A stretch of 64,000 nt of DNA. It comes from Blattamonas nauphoetae. Taxonomy: Eukaryota > Preaxostyla > Oxymonadida. The stretch spans positions 92,369 to 156,368 of the forward strand of contig JARBJD010000173.1 of assembly GCA_033064195.1 (NCBI GenBank), in the 5' to 3' direction. The notes beneath the pieces were generated by a model. That model was not told where the DNA came from. It ran no database searches and saw nothing but the letters and a program-made list of their open reading frames with translations. This document shows, piece after piece, positions 34,423 through 47,000 of the stretch (its first letter is position 1; each line of letters starts with the position of its first letter). Made by a program: the position numbers and the translations under genes.

Positions 34423-36481
34423 TCCTATCTCCTGCGTTTTGCGATTCGCCCCTCTTTTGAGATCCTCATAGCTCCAGTCTGACTCGCCATCCTTTTAATT
34501 GTTTCCCCAGTTTTTTGCGTTAGACGCTACTTCTCCATCTTGATTGATATGAATTTTGTCTGATACAGAGTATCACACGCATAACAACGAACATGACCAG
34601 AAACTACTTATCAGAACCATTGAAGTGGTCAATCGAATTAAAATGAAGGGCTGGAGATCATCCAATTCCCATGAAGCTTAAATAGGAGACTGGACATTGG
34701 ACTGGACATTGACACCTCGACTGGACACAGCTTAACAGGCCAAAAAGTGATCTCAATCGGAACATCATTCCTACAGGCATCGAGGGCGAAGACGAGAGGG
34801 ACAGGAATGTTGATGAAGTGATGTTGCTGTTGGACATCGTCGACGAAGAAGTGGAGTGTCCCCTTCTCCAAATCAGCCTCCACCGACAACTCCTGCCCAG
34901 GCTGAGGAAGAGCGTTCTGACCAACATAGTTTCCAGCCGACCAGAGAGATCCATCGGCGTTGGACATCATCACTGCTTTGGGAGATTGTTGCACAGCCTT
35001 TGTGAGATATTTTGGATACTCGACAGCGTCAAGCACACCCAACTCTGAAAGAAGGAAGATGAAGAATGGAGGAGTGACAAACTGACATATTCAGCTTCTG
35101 TTTTGATCGACAGTCGATGAACGCCTTTCGAAACAGGTGTTGTGAAGCTACCAGCCCAACTCGAAGAATTGATTCTTGTGATTGTGGATCCACTCACTCT
35201 ATAGTGCCATTGACTGAACATGACGATGACATCAGATGCTACAATCCGCAGTTCGACTATGATTGTCGGCACCTTCGGTATTGGCACGTACACTCGACTG
35301 AAAAGATCGGTCAAGAACTTGTGTCGTTCGTTTGTCTCTGCTCTCAATTTTTGAGGTTGGTGGAGGTGTGGTCCGATTGAAGTTGGGGTGTCGAGCAATC
35401 GGACAATCATCCTGGATCCGTCTGAGTTGGAGATGGACACTTTCAATTCACGAGGCTGAGGGAATCGTCGGCACGATTCAGCAAGTTCGGCAAGAAGAGG
35501 CCGTTCTTTTTCCGAGAACGTCAAAGACATGTCAAATCCGTTCACGCTCAAAAAATAGGCTTCAGGCCGATGGGTCGTCCCAAAAACAATACCACTGGCT
35601 GTTTCAACTGTGGATCCTGTCGTTGGCCTGGGAAGATTGTGCACGGAAATTCCACATTCAGAGAGGAACCGTTCGTACTCCTCCCCTGCCGAAGTAGCAG
35701 AACATGGCGAGAAGTTAATCAGGGTGAGATAAGGGTACCCACTTACAGGATCAGAACCAGTGAGTATGGCAGTGAAGTGAAAAGATGTGTCATGGTGCTC
35801 CATGGCGGATTTCTGCTCCTGTGAACACGTGATGTATGCAAATTTGATGAGAGTTGTATCTGTGAGAGAGAACTCAGCAGTGAAGAACGGGTCTGCTGGT
35901 TCATCGACATCAAAAGAGCCTGGAACAATCGTTGCGACGCCATGGACCTGCATTTCCAAATAAGCATGAAACTGAGGGTAGTTTGGAACGAAGTCTTTTG
36001 AATACATTCGAATCGCTCGGAAGAAGGCATTGTTCAAGAGATGTGATGCATTCGCCAATTCATTTTGCAGCTGCTCGTTCTTTTGTTGTAGCTGTTCCTT
36101 CTCTACTTCAAGTCGCTCTTTCTCTCGTTGGACCTGTTCTTTCTCTCGCTGGATCTGTTCGATCCGATCATGAAGTGAGTTGATGACAGTGACGTTGGTG
36201 GCCCTCTCCATCAAACACTTCTCATTCTCTTCTTTTAGCTGAGCGTTCTTTAAGTCGGAATCGCTGAGCTTCGCTTGGAGCTGGTCAACTGTCTTCTTCG
36301 TTGTGTCCAGTTCTTCGCGAAGGAATTGTGAGAGCGGTGTTTCCTCTCCCAAAATCGTCATGAGTCGACCAGACCGGATCAGTTCCACAGAAGGAAGTCG
36401 CTCTTGTGGATTCTGATTGAGAAAGGAACAGATGATGACAATCAAAGAGAGATGAGAACAACGAAAATCATACTTTGCTCA

Positions 36482-37125
36482 TAGTGGTGTTAGAAACCCG
36501 CTCTGGTCCATAAACCCGCAACCAGCGTGATAAAACCGCCACTTGTTTCATGATGTGTTATCTTTCTCTCATATCCTCTTTTATTTGACTTAAAGCGCAT
36601 TTTATGATGAAATAAAAACAAGAATCCATCAGAGAGAAGTGAACTTGGAGGCAATGGGCCTGTTTTCAAATCAAGATGTGTCAAATCCAACACTGGATCT
36701 GATTCATGAGATCCTTCTGAAGAAAAAGTGTTTCCGGACAAAGAACCCTCCTCAAAAGGACCACTCAATCAACTCAAATGATCGTTTTCCATCAATTTGT
36801 TCGAAAAGGATTCTGAGGAAGAAGAGAACACAATGAAACGAAAAAGACACATTGCCCACGTCAACTGTCAACAAAGAACGATGTGCACGACAACAAATCC
36901 AGAATGAAGAGGGATATGATGCCAGCGAACCATCTCGAGAATGATCTGTGTTGGTTTCGTCACTTCACAGTTATTTGTGTTTTATTGTATTCGGAAAAGT
37001 GAGAAAAATAGAGGGCAATGTGAAGAAATGGTGAAAGAACGTGATTATGACGAAGATCGTTCGGTTGCGGTTTTTTGGACTCCCGTTGCGGCTTTCTGAA
37101 CGCGGGCGGGTTTCTAACACTACTA
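36482..37125. mobile_element. 644-bp non-autonomous TIR element with 3-bp (TCA) duplication
   Basis: The left end is TAGTGGTGTTAGAAACCCGC and the reversed right end TAGTAGTGTTAGAAACCCGC (19 of 20 match). TCA flanks both sides (36479-36481, 37126-37128), and the paralogue at 60938-61245 has the unbroken sequence TTCTGAGCAAAG, so the empty site is known. Subterminal regions repeat AAACCCGC and CCGCAAC motifs in inverted orientation. No transposase frame is present. A 3-bp duplication is used by CMC/EnSpm, PIF/Harbinger and a few other superfamilies; the ends do not decide between them. Confidence 0.8.
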
Positions 37126-38202
37126 TCAGAAGAAAACACAGTAGAGGTTCAACAGACTTTGGGATCTGCGCTTTCTGGCACACAGCCTGAATATCAAATG
37201 CCTTCACACTTTCTGCTATCTCCACAGAATTCGGTCCCGAAATCCACTCCTGCCCTGTCAGCAACTCCAACACAATCAGCCCAAACGCCCACATGTCTCC
37301 CTCTTGCGATCCACTTTCTGTTTTCATTCCAGAGATAAACAGTTCAGGTGCCCAGAACTGCATCGTCCCACACTCCGCTGAATTCGATGTCTTCACTGTT
37401 CCAACTCCAACCACTCCTCCAAAGTCCCCTGAAACAATAAATTGGAAAAAGAATGAAAATAACATTGGTTATGGGAGAATGAATGAAGAAAAAGATCATC
37501 CAACCTGAATCAATAGAATCAAACCACATACCCAGCTTCGCTCGGCCATCACAACCAATCAGAATATTCGATGGCTTCACATCTCCATACACCTCATTTC
37601 GAGAGTGCAGAAACCCCAGCCCAGCCAGCACATCGTCCATAATTCGGAACACGGTCTGAACATCAACAACAAAAACATCATCAACATCAACAAGCAGGCA
37701 ACGAAGAATCGGAGGAACACAACATGAAGAAGAAAAGAAAACAATACTAATCGATCCATCGTCGTCCCCAGCTTTCGCGCATCTGACTTCCGATCAGCCA
37801 AAGAACACGAGCACAGCTCCAGAACCACAAAGTGCGCATTCCCTTCCACAATCACGTCCACAAATCCAACCACATTTGAGTGTTGGTTGTTTTGCAGTTT
37901 CGAGATCTCATGTTCGTTCTTGTTGAAATCTTCTTCCGATGTGAACGGCAGCACTTTCATCGCAAAGTGTGCATCCGTCCCCCTTTTCGATACTTGATAC
38001 ACTGACCCGAATCGGCCTTGCCCCAATTTCCGAACAAAAGAGTCTGAAAAGTTGAGATCAGATGAAGAAAGAGGGATGAAACATTTGATTGTGATGATAA
38101 GCATTGACATGACATGGGAGATAGAAAAAGAGAAGGATGATACACACATGGTTCTGGGACATTCACTTGAAACTGTCTTTGAGCCTTTGGTTTGGCTGTC
38201 AT

Positions 38203-38447
38203 TCAACAACAATGTGCAATCAATGGTCCGATCAAACTCTTGTTCCATCTCCAAATCTTCATCCCAACTATCGACCTTTTTCTTGTCAGCTGGATGATGT
38301 ACATCAGATAAACGCATATTCACAATGTACTGAATCGCTTGACTGTCTATCAACTGTGACGAACGATCCCCGATGATTAAGCTTTTATCGAACAAGTCAT
38401 AATCAATCATCCATTCCCACGAGGTTTATTGTCTTTTCACTGCAGCT
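38203..38447. promoter_or_regulatory. Divergent spacer between kinase gene and surface-protein pseudogene
   Basis: 245 bp lie between the kinase start used here (38202) and the start of the rightward pseudogene. Part of it is still open in a kinase-family-like frame (to 38410), so it may be former coding sequence. No promoter motif was recognised. Confidence 0.3.
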
Positions 38448-41400
38448 ATGTTTGTGAATCAACCACAGATATTCGGAATTATTCTTCTTCATCACACAAC
38501 CTTGTCCTCACGTACACAATCGATACAAACCGGATATCTCGGAAAGAACGGACTAACAGCAACCGCACTTCCGTTTTACTATGATGCAAAGGTAACTTGT
38601 GGATTTTTGTGCCTCGCTCAGCAGACTTGCAGTGAAAATGGGGGCCTGGCCACCAACTAAACCATGCACCTGCGATAAACATGGTGAAATATGTGGACAT
38701 CGAATCCTTTATTTGACTCAAACAAGGCTATTTCATTGGATTCAGTCGTCCTCGACTCCAACACAATTGTTCAGAACATTCTGAAACCGGTCACAGTCAG
38801 GCTTTCTGCACCACTCTATCATGGCCGCACAAGATTAATAGTCAATCAAAATTCGTATCTTGTCGGAAAGAGCACGAACATTGTCCATTCTGATGAACTG
38901 AAATGTTCAGAACACAATGATTCTGATCACGAAAAGCACCATTTCAGTTTCAAATATCCTCTTTTATGCCACCCAACCGAACCATTCGATTGCGACGATT
39001 TCCGAATCGAGGTTGACGGTGGAAGGATGTGTCATCCACTCCTCAGCGATGAACAGCCCAATCGTCGTGACTCTGAGCAGCTCTGGTGGAAGTGAAGTGA
39101 ACATCATTCACACACAGCATGTGTCAGCATCGTTTGGGACACTGCTTCCACTCGTCAAACTTGCCACATCAACAGCGTCCTAAATGGAAGACTCGGCAGA
39201 AGTGACTGTGACGGGAACCAGCCTCAAAATCAGCGATGTCGATCTGTGTTTGGGGACAGGCCCTCTTGTGGACTTTGGCCGGAGGAACGAGAGGCCAGAT
39301 CTCTCCGCAATCGTCACCACCACGCTGACCAACTCGACCATCCTGAACACCACCAGCTCATCTGCTCCTCATCCCTTCGCTCCTCACCCAACCATCTCTC
39401 AAAGTGTGATTGGATGCTTGATCGCCGAAAGCACGAACCACTTCGCTGGAACAGCCACACTCAACGTCAACCACGTCCAACACTTCAGCGCACTCAACAC
39501 GACAGTGATGGCCTGCCACGACACCCTCCGATCCAACGACGACGTCTCCAACAAGAATTACTCAACTCGACCCAGCTTCTGCTCGTCGACGACGGGCATC
39601 ACGCGCTGTCTGTTCAAGGGCTGCTTCTCGACGTACTCGGAAGGCGCCGCAATCAGCCTCGACTCGTCCAACTCCGTCGCCATCGCCGAATGCTCGTTCG
39701 CTGATTGCTTTTGCTCGTCGGCATCGACAGGAATCGGAGGAGCTGTGTGTGTCGACGAGCATTCGTCTTATTTCTCCGACGGCCCACAAACAACAATCAC
39801 GAAATCGTCGGTCGCGAACTGTCGAGCTCACTGGGGCTCTGGTGTGTGTCTGAGGAACCACAGGACAGTCACAATTTCCGAGTTTGTTGTGGAGAACTGC
39901 TCGGAACTGGAGGCTGGTCTGTCGTCGAAGAAAACGGGGCTCGGCGCTCTGCTGATCTCAAACACAGACGAGTCAGTGAGTGTCTCGAACAGCCTCTTCT
40001 CGCACTGCCACAACGACCACGCTGGAAGCATCTTTCTGAATGGATCGCTGCTCCAAAACACATTCAATTATCTCGCTTTCCGAGGCAGCTCGGTTGAGAA
40101 ACAAGACGAATCTCGCGATTTCGCGACCACTCTCCACTCGTCGACTGACTTGGCGTTGATGTTCTCTGACTTTGACTCAACATCGTTCGGAGATGCCGAA
40201 CCATTCGTCGCAATCGGAACGACAGACTCGTCTGGCAACTTGACAATCAGAAAAAGCGTCGCTGACCTGATTGTGCCCCAACAGTTCAGACACTCAGCAT
40301 CGACGTCGGTTGCGTACGGTGCCACAGGGATCCTCCAACCATCGCTCGGCGAGTATCTCGTCACAGGAGCAGCGATGAAGGGATGGAGAATGACACCGTC
40401 TGTTTCGATCGCGAAATGTGCACTCAGTTCGACTGGAAATGAGATTGATGTCACAATCCATGGGACGAACTTTGAGGACGGGACGTACGAAGTGGAGCTG
40501 AAGAAGACCAGCGACGGATCAACCACCGTTCTCAACTTTGAGAGACGCTTTGAGCGACTGTATAAGTCAGCCGTGGCGTATCCAGAAAGTTCAGCCGAAC
40601 TCGAATACAACACACAATACACTTTGGTGAGTGTGACATGGGATGGAAAGCTGCTCGACCGGAGTGTTGAGGCAAGCATCTTCACAACACCAGTCACTCC
40701 TGCTCGTCTGATCGGAATTGAGGAAGTGGTGTTCACTGAAGGGAAGAAAGCGGAACGTCTTCCGTTCATATCGTCTGGACTGTCGCCATCCACAACTTAC
40801 ACGATGGTTGTCGATTCCATCCCCAAAGGAACAGACGCCTCGCATAACCGCACACTCAATCTCACCACCGACAGTTCTGGCTCGCTGATCGAATCTGTTC
40901 AGACAGTCTACCCGCAAAAGTATTCTCTGCTCTCGTTCGGAACGGACTACAAAGTTTGCACGTTTGCTCTGTCTTCGGGGACAACCTTCATCGCTCTGAA
41001 CTCGATCACATTCACAGTCCCTGACGAGCCGAGCAGATTGAAAAACGTCGCCATTTCCTACGAATCCAACGGAACTGTGGCCGTGCTCACAATCTCTGGT
41101 CGTGTCCTTTCACAACAAGACCACACACTCCTCCTGATGAACACAGCCGACGAAACAGACACTCCCACAATCCCGATAGTTTATTCGTCGCCAGAGTCAG
41201 GATCATGGTCAGCCACGTTCTCACTCGTCGATGCTCCTCTTCTGAAGTACGGCCAGACATACACTGTGACAGCACTCAAAGTCGGTGGAGAGGATGGAGC
41301 AGATGTGCTTGTGTATGGAACACTGGCCGTTGCAGTCGCAGAGCCAGCTGTCATCAACGACCTCTCGTTTGAGTTCGACGAAGGTACACAAAGCACAGGA

Positions 41401-43482
41401 AAGCTGGTTTTCTCAACAATTGGCATGCCCATCTCGACTGACCTTGTCGTCACAGTGAAAGGAGAGAGCACGTTCAACTTGACTGGATTCTTGACATTTT
41501 CGACTGCCGAGTCAGGATCGATTGCTGTGACTCTTTTTTCAGCATCGAAGGCGGTTCAACTGGAATATGGGAAGACGTACACAATCACGAAGATCGTTGA
41601 GGCTTCATCGAGCACAGAGGTGCTCATCGCTGGAGACAGAGACTTCACCATTCCTCAAGCTGATCCTCGTGTGATCTCCCTTCGAGCGTCGAAATGGCTG
41701 GACGATGGCCGAGGAATGACTTACTCGTTTTACTCTGTCGGTCTTGAGGACGAAGAACATGAAATGGAGTTGACATGCACAACTGGAGGCGCTGACCGTG
41801 AACCTGTTGCGAAAATGACGCTCTCTGTGGGTGTAGATGGAGGGAGACAGATCGTCCAGTGAACAGCCTACTTCTTTCCAGTTGACACAACCACGCTGAA
41901 GTATTCGCACTCGTACAAAGTGACAAAGATCACCCGAAAGAGCAAACCCACAGAAGGAATCTTGGCCGACACGATCACCCTCTCTGTCGCCGCTCAACAA
42001 ACATCACTCACAACAGTGTCATGTGCGATGCAAGCTGGCTCGTTTGAGAAGAATGTGAGCATCTCGTACGAAGGAGTCGGCTCGTTCAATTCGTACTTCT
42101 ATCCAGTTTTCGAGAATGAGGGAGTCTTCATCGAACCATCGTCGTTGATCTTCTCTGGAACGAAAGCGACACACTCGATCCAAATCTTCGGAAGTTCGTC
42201 AAGTCCAAAATTGGAGTATGGAAGGACATTCTCACTTGTGAGAGTCAGAGCTTATTCGTCCTCAGTAGTTCCACTTCTTCTGACAAAGACCTTTCAGATC
42301 GACATTCCAGCTGAGAAGCCTCGTGTGACATCGGTCAGCTCAACAAACTCGACGGATGGGGACAGCATGGCTCTGGTCTTTACGACATGATTGTTCCAAG
42401 ATCGGCGAGTCGGGGCGACAAGAAGGGTCTGGTGTCGGTTTACGAAGCATCACTGACTCTGAATAACCTGACAGTGTCAGTGAGTGGATCGACAAGTGTC
42501 ACGTGTCTCGTGTTCGGAATGGGCAGCACATTCAACGTCGAACAATGCACTGTGTTCGTCGAGAAGATAGAACTCGTTCAGGAACTGAACACGAATGCGG
42601 TTGTGTGCAGCTGGACGACGGGACTATTCATGCTCGAGACATCAATCATCAGCTTCATCTCGTCGTCCTTCGAAGACATCGAACAGGGCGTGGTTGACAT
42701 GGATGGAGGCTCTCTTCTCGTCCAAAATTGCGAATTTCACAAAAACGGGAAGGTGTTCGACAACTTCCCATCGATGCGACAGAACATCGAATGCCGGAAC
42801 GAAGCCACAATCGAAATCACCACAGCCGAACCATCAGACGAGCCGTTCTGGATTGCTGCCGACAACTGCCAAGTTCTGAAAAAACTCGATCGAAGTAAAG
42901 GCTTCGATGTTTGTTCCCTCATTCGACGTGGAGGCAACAAAAGTGACTTTCGACAAGGAGAACGACAAGTTCGTGGTGAGCATGAAAGGCACACATCTCA
43001 TTCCATGTGGACTGAAACTGGAGATTTACGAAGTGTTCCCGAAGAACAAGACAGCAACCGGAAAAGGAACGATCATCGAGCTGACCGAAGCGAATACAGC
43101 TAACTGGACAGAAACAGGATTTGTAGCAACAATCTTCCACTCCCAACTGAAGCCTGATTTGGATGTGAATCACGACTGGCACATGGCACTGAATTACGGC
43201 CAGGACGAGCGATCATCCGCGACGATGAAGTTCAAAGACCGGACGAAGAAAGCAGCAGCGACTGTTGCGATTGTTGTTCCAACTGTCGTCTTCGTGCTGG
43301 TTTGTGTGGTTGTCGGATGCATCGTCGGGTGTGTCTGTGTTCGTCGGAGAACTGTCCAACACAACAAATACAAACAATACCAAAACAAGTCGTCGGTGAT
43401 TCGGACACCATCGCAGGGAGATCTGACGGAAGGGGACGATGTTTTGAAGTATGGAGGGATGAACGAGGACGAGTTCTTCTGA
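38448..43482 (+). pseudogene. Decayed beta-helix/Ig-like surface-protein gene with TM
   Basis: Family-like text runs throughout but in shifting frames. N-terminal text (LSAPLYHGRTRLIVNQNSYL) is in a different frame from the main body, which begins at 38917. The body has in-frame stops at 39181 (TAA, after TSTAS) and 41860 (TGA, where TGG is expected before TAYFFPVD). It leaves and re-enters its frame at about 42385 and 42903. The body (39184-41862) has beta-helix strands and then at least four Ig/Fn3-like repeats marked LEYNTQYTLVSV, LKYGQTYTVTAL, LEYGKTYTITKI and LEYGRTFSLVRV. The end restores a TM (VAIVVPTVVFVLVCVVVGCIV) and a short tail ending DEFF-TGA. The long well-preserved stretches imply young decay, or some sequencing error. 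Confidence 0.7.
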
Positions 43483-44034
43483 GAATCATCCCCAAGCCAT
43501 CCCTCCTAAATCCCAGACACATTCAACTCTTGCTGCGTATTCTCAACCTTTCAAGAACTCCACACTTCGTGTGCTATTTTGTCTCCTCCGAAGTCTTGAA
43601 GTCTCTCCTCGTTGCTGTTGTCACAAACCATAGCTCAGAAAACGATGTTTGTGATTGTGTTGTGAAGAATGAAGAATGAAAATCGATGAATGACAAGAAT
43701 TTATCCCATATTATGTTCAGTTCCCTGATATGTCACACTTGACTTCTTCAACTCTCCCCAAAACGTGATCTCAATCGGAACATCTTTGAAGCAGGCATCA
43801 ATGGCGAAGACGAGAGGGACAGGAATGTTGACGAAGTGGTGTGGCTGCTGGACACCGTCGAAGAAGAAGAGGAGTGTCCTCTTCTCCAAATCAGCCTCCA
43901 CCGACCACTCCTGCCCTTTCTGAGGTCGAGTATTGAAAGCAATGCCTCTGCCAGCCGTGTAGAGCCCTCCATTGGCGTTGTACATCAATGCTGCTTTTGG
44001 AGATTTGTACACATCCCTTGTGAGATGTTTGGGA

Positions 44035-47000
44035 TAGGCATGGGCACCAGTCACCGGACTCAAACTTTTCGGACTGACTCGATTTGGCCCTTTTTTTGTG
44101 GTTCTTTGAGAGGAATCGTGATTTTGTCGTTGTTGGTGTATTCAATGTGATTGTAATGTCTGAATTACATCAATATTTGTGGCAAATGCTTCTCTAATCA
44201 TTGGATCGGTATGTGAGTTGATCAGCCCTAAATCACTACATGTGACAATGGAAAAAAAAATCATGGATGTACTGTGACCTTAATTGCTCGCCGACAAAAG
44301 AAAACATCATTAAAACTGATTTTGAAAGAAAGTGATGAGAAACGAACATCAGGCATTGCGAAAGAAGCCGAACAAAGAACGAAGCCGTGAAGTGCTGCCG
44401 TGTCTGCGGGTACGGACGAATCACTCACGCCAGCAGATGACACAACAGAGAGCACACGTACAGCGAATTCATCTCCTGCTTCAGCTTCTCGCTCTGCCCC
44501 TCTTCTTCAATTTTGAACGACAGGAGAGGAGACGAGTAGATATCAGTGTAGTCGATGAAAACGATTGAAGACAAGTTTCTTCGTCCACAAACTCGCCTGT
44601 CACCAACATCTCGTGGAGAGATTTCAGTGTGTCGACATTCGTAAAAAGTCGCGAGATCAGCGACTGAACAAACTTCGAAGGATTGGCAAAAGAATAGAGG
44701 AGAAACAGTGCAGACGACGGATCGTCGAACGGATGAATACGATTGCCGTCTTCCTGCTCCTCTTTCTGCCCGCCAAAACCGACACACGCTTCGCTGGAAG
44801 CGCTGACGGTCTCCTCGTCTCATCCCTCCTCTTCTTGCTGTTCTTCGACGTGTTCGTCGACAGATACAGCGCTGGTTGGTATTCGATGAATCGATGGTCG
44901 GCGTAGATGTCGTCCACCTTCTTAAACAGCAGGCTGTGCAGAGCTGATGGCAGGAACGACGAAGGAAGTCCTTTCGGTGCGGATGTCGCTGGGATCGTCA
45001 GCTGGTGAAGTCCACGCAGTGTTGCCAGTGCTATTGGCATTGACACAGGCGGTGTCAGGAAGGACAGCGCCGCATCGTTCGTTTCCTGTCGTCGTTGCAA
45101 TCCCCCTGCTGCTCCCTTCCCTCCCAGTGTTCCCGAATGAAGTGTCGACATTTTCTGTCCCTACTCCGCCGTCACATTCGTCGCAATCACAACCAACTTC
45201 GCCGTCACCATCGCGAACGTGAAGGGAGTGCGACCAGACGGTGTGGATTCTCGAACGACACAGCCGCACTCGTCGACGCACTGGACGGCGTGATCATCGT
45301 CGTGATCACCGAAGGCGAGTTGGCTGCCCTGAAGGGCGTGGTCTGTTGTGCTCTTCTCTCCGACAGCGGAGATGTCAGAGGACTTTGCGGTGGCGGTGTT
45401 AGTTTGGATGAATGGCGCGTCTTCTTGTTTGATTTATCGCGATCGGCTTGTTTTTCGTTTCTTCGGCGTTCTGTCCAGCTCCAGAACGCTTGATTCGCTT
45501 CTTTCCGAACATCTTCGCGATCTGTCTCGCCCCAGATCAGTCGAGGCGTCACAAACGACGAATCATACAAACACCAAAACGCACCGACATTGATCGGTAG
45601 GAACGGTGATTGCTGGATCGTGTTGTTCGCACTGTCCTGAAAGTCAATCATGTTTCCCGAGTTCTTCAGAGATGCGTTGCTTCGGCCTTTGTGTTTGTCT
45701 TCCTTTTCGAGAGAGGTGTGTTCACGCGGTCGGAAGATTGATTGCATGATGTCTTCTGATTTTCCGCTTCCAACCTTCGCAAGCACGTGCTGGCCGGTCT
45801 TGTCCTTCAACACGGTGAGCAGAGCGTCTTCTTCAGAGCGGTCTGGAGGGAAGAGAGGGAGGTGAGATTCATGAGAACGAAAAAGAGAAAACGATTGGAA
45901 GTGAGCTGAGAGCAAAAGTGGTGAAAAACGAAAAAAAAGTGAACTTGTACAGAATCAGACCTCCCGTCAACGCCAGAAACTCGATCAGGTTGTCCACATC
46001 ATCGTCCTCCTCACCAACCTTCTTCGCCATCCCGTTTTGATACGTCTGTACCTCTCGCTCCCTCCAAAGTCTGTCCAACACAACTTCGGCGATCTCGTCC
46101 AGATGCATCGATCCGAAAGAGTGATTCCGAGCTTGCGTCGTTTCGATTCCCACCTTCTTCACAAGCGACGGCTTGAGTTTCATCACTTTCAACACAATCA
46201 GCCAGTCCACAAGGTTCGACACATCACTTAAATCTCGCCAACTCCCATCCAGCGAGATGGAGGGTGGTTTAGTGTAGAAATGGATGGTTGCGTCGAGTTT
46301 GTTCGCTGACATTGACATCTTCGGTTCTTGTGGCATCCAAATGGCGCTTTGAGAACGGGAAGGTACGGATTTGCCAGCCCTTCACTCGACTTCACCAGTT
46401 ACTCCAAGAAGTTCCGAGTTTGGGGCTCTTGGAATTGGAGAGCATACCGACGTTTCAGTTCTCGCACTCCGATACTCGCCACAGCTTCTCTCACGTGCTA
46501 TCTGCTCCTTGTCTGTCAGAACCCATGGTTTGATCGGAAGACCTCCCAAAATCGTTTCTGCTTTCTGTTTTGTGTTCGAGTTCGGTGCTTTTGTCGTGTT
46601 GTGGCGGAATTGTGGCAGGAAGTGGATAGAGGATGATGCAGAGGGCGACATGTTAATGTAGAAGAAGTAAGGCGATGAAAGAGAGTAAAGTGATGCCGGC
46701 GACAGAAAAAACGGCGAAAGAAGATATTTCGGTTCATGCCAAAGTTGCGATGGCGTCAGCTTGGGATGTGGTTTCTGCGGAGTAGATAGCGGTTGCGTAT
46801 ATTGGATAGGATTCAAAAGCAGAAACGCTGGAGGGAATCACGTTGGATTATTGTTGAAGAAAGGGTGTTTTGTGGACATCAGAAGTTGGAGAGTCGCTGC
46901 CGATGGTTGGCGAGGTTTTAGGCATCAGAGAGAGGGGGGAGAGAAATATACATCCGATTTAGTTGGGCTGGATGAACCGGAGCGGGGAGAGAACATGGCG

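Larger units (their letters stand above)
29990..34743 (+). mobile_element. 4,754-bp hAT transposon with 8-bp target duplication
   Basis: The ends are TTGGCATGTTAA and, reversed, TTGGCCTGTTAA. The 8-bp sequence AAAGTGAT flanks both sides (29982-29989 and 34744-34751). Removing the element and one copy restores the SPRY exon (CCCCAAAAAGTGATCTCAATCGG-like context) exactly as in paralogues at 21.1 and 43.7 kb, which proves the boundaries. The subterminal 350 bp on the left and 60 bp on the right are packed with TTGGAC/ACTGGAC motifs, probable transposase-binding sites. Inside are a hAT transposase gene (about 30643-33042) and a 27-bp minisatellite (33208-34422). An 8-bp duplication and the transposase C-terminal motif agree with the hAT superfamily. 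Confidence 0.9.
29920..38202 (-). pseudogene. Kinase - coiled coil - extra domain - SPRY gene interrupted by two transposons
   Basis: Exons by comparison with the intact paralogue at 21075-23177: 38148-38202, 37748-38043 (296 nt), 37532-37655 (124 nt), exon 4 from 37428, 35083-36412, and last exon from 35044. Kinase landmarks are kept (LGQGRFGSVYQV, FAMKVL, VYGDVKPSNIL, DFGGV, FWAPEL). Exon 4 is cut at 37125/37126 by a 644-bp element, 8 nt before its GTATG donor. The last exon is cut by a 4.75-kb hAT element; its missing 3' end (ITFWGELKKSNVTFEGTG...stop) lies at 29920-29981. Exon 5 holds a coiled coil and then about 290 residues absent from the paralogue (from YPQFHAYLEMQVHGVATIV) before the SPRY half-domain. 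Without splicing around the element, translation runs into it and stops. The N-terminus may be frameshifted: an open frame to 38410 (DEDLEMEQEFDRTID) is one base out of register. Confidence 0.75.

Noticed and set aside
33091-34482. Four long open frames (292-463 codons) on both strands over the 27-bp repeats
   Set aside because: They exist because the unit length is a multiple of three and lacks stops; starts lie in or near the repeats and no non-repeat domain is attached.
34638-35044. Native C-terminus of the interrupted SPRY protein (PVKLCPVEVS...)
   Set aside because: These residues are read from the right end of the hAT element; the native end lies at 29920-29981.
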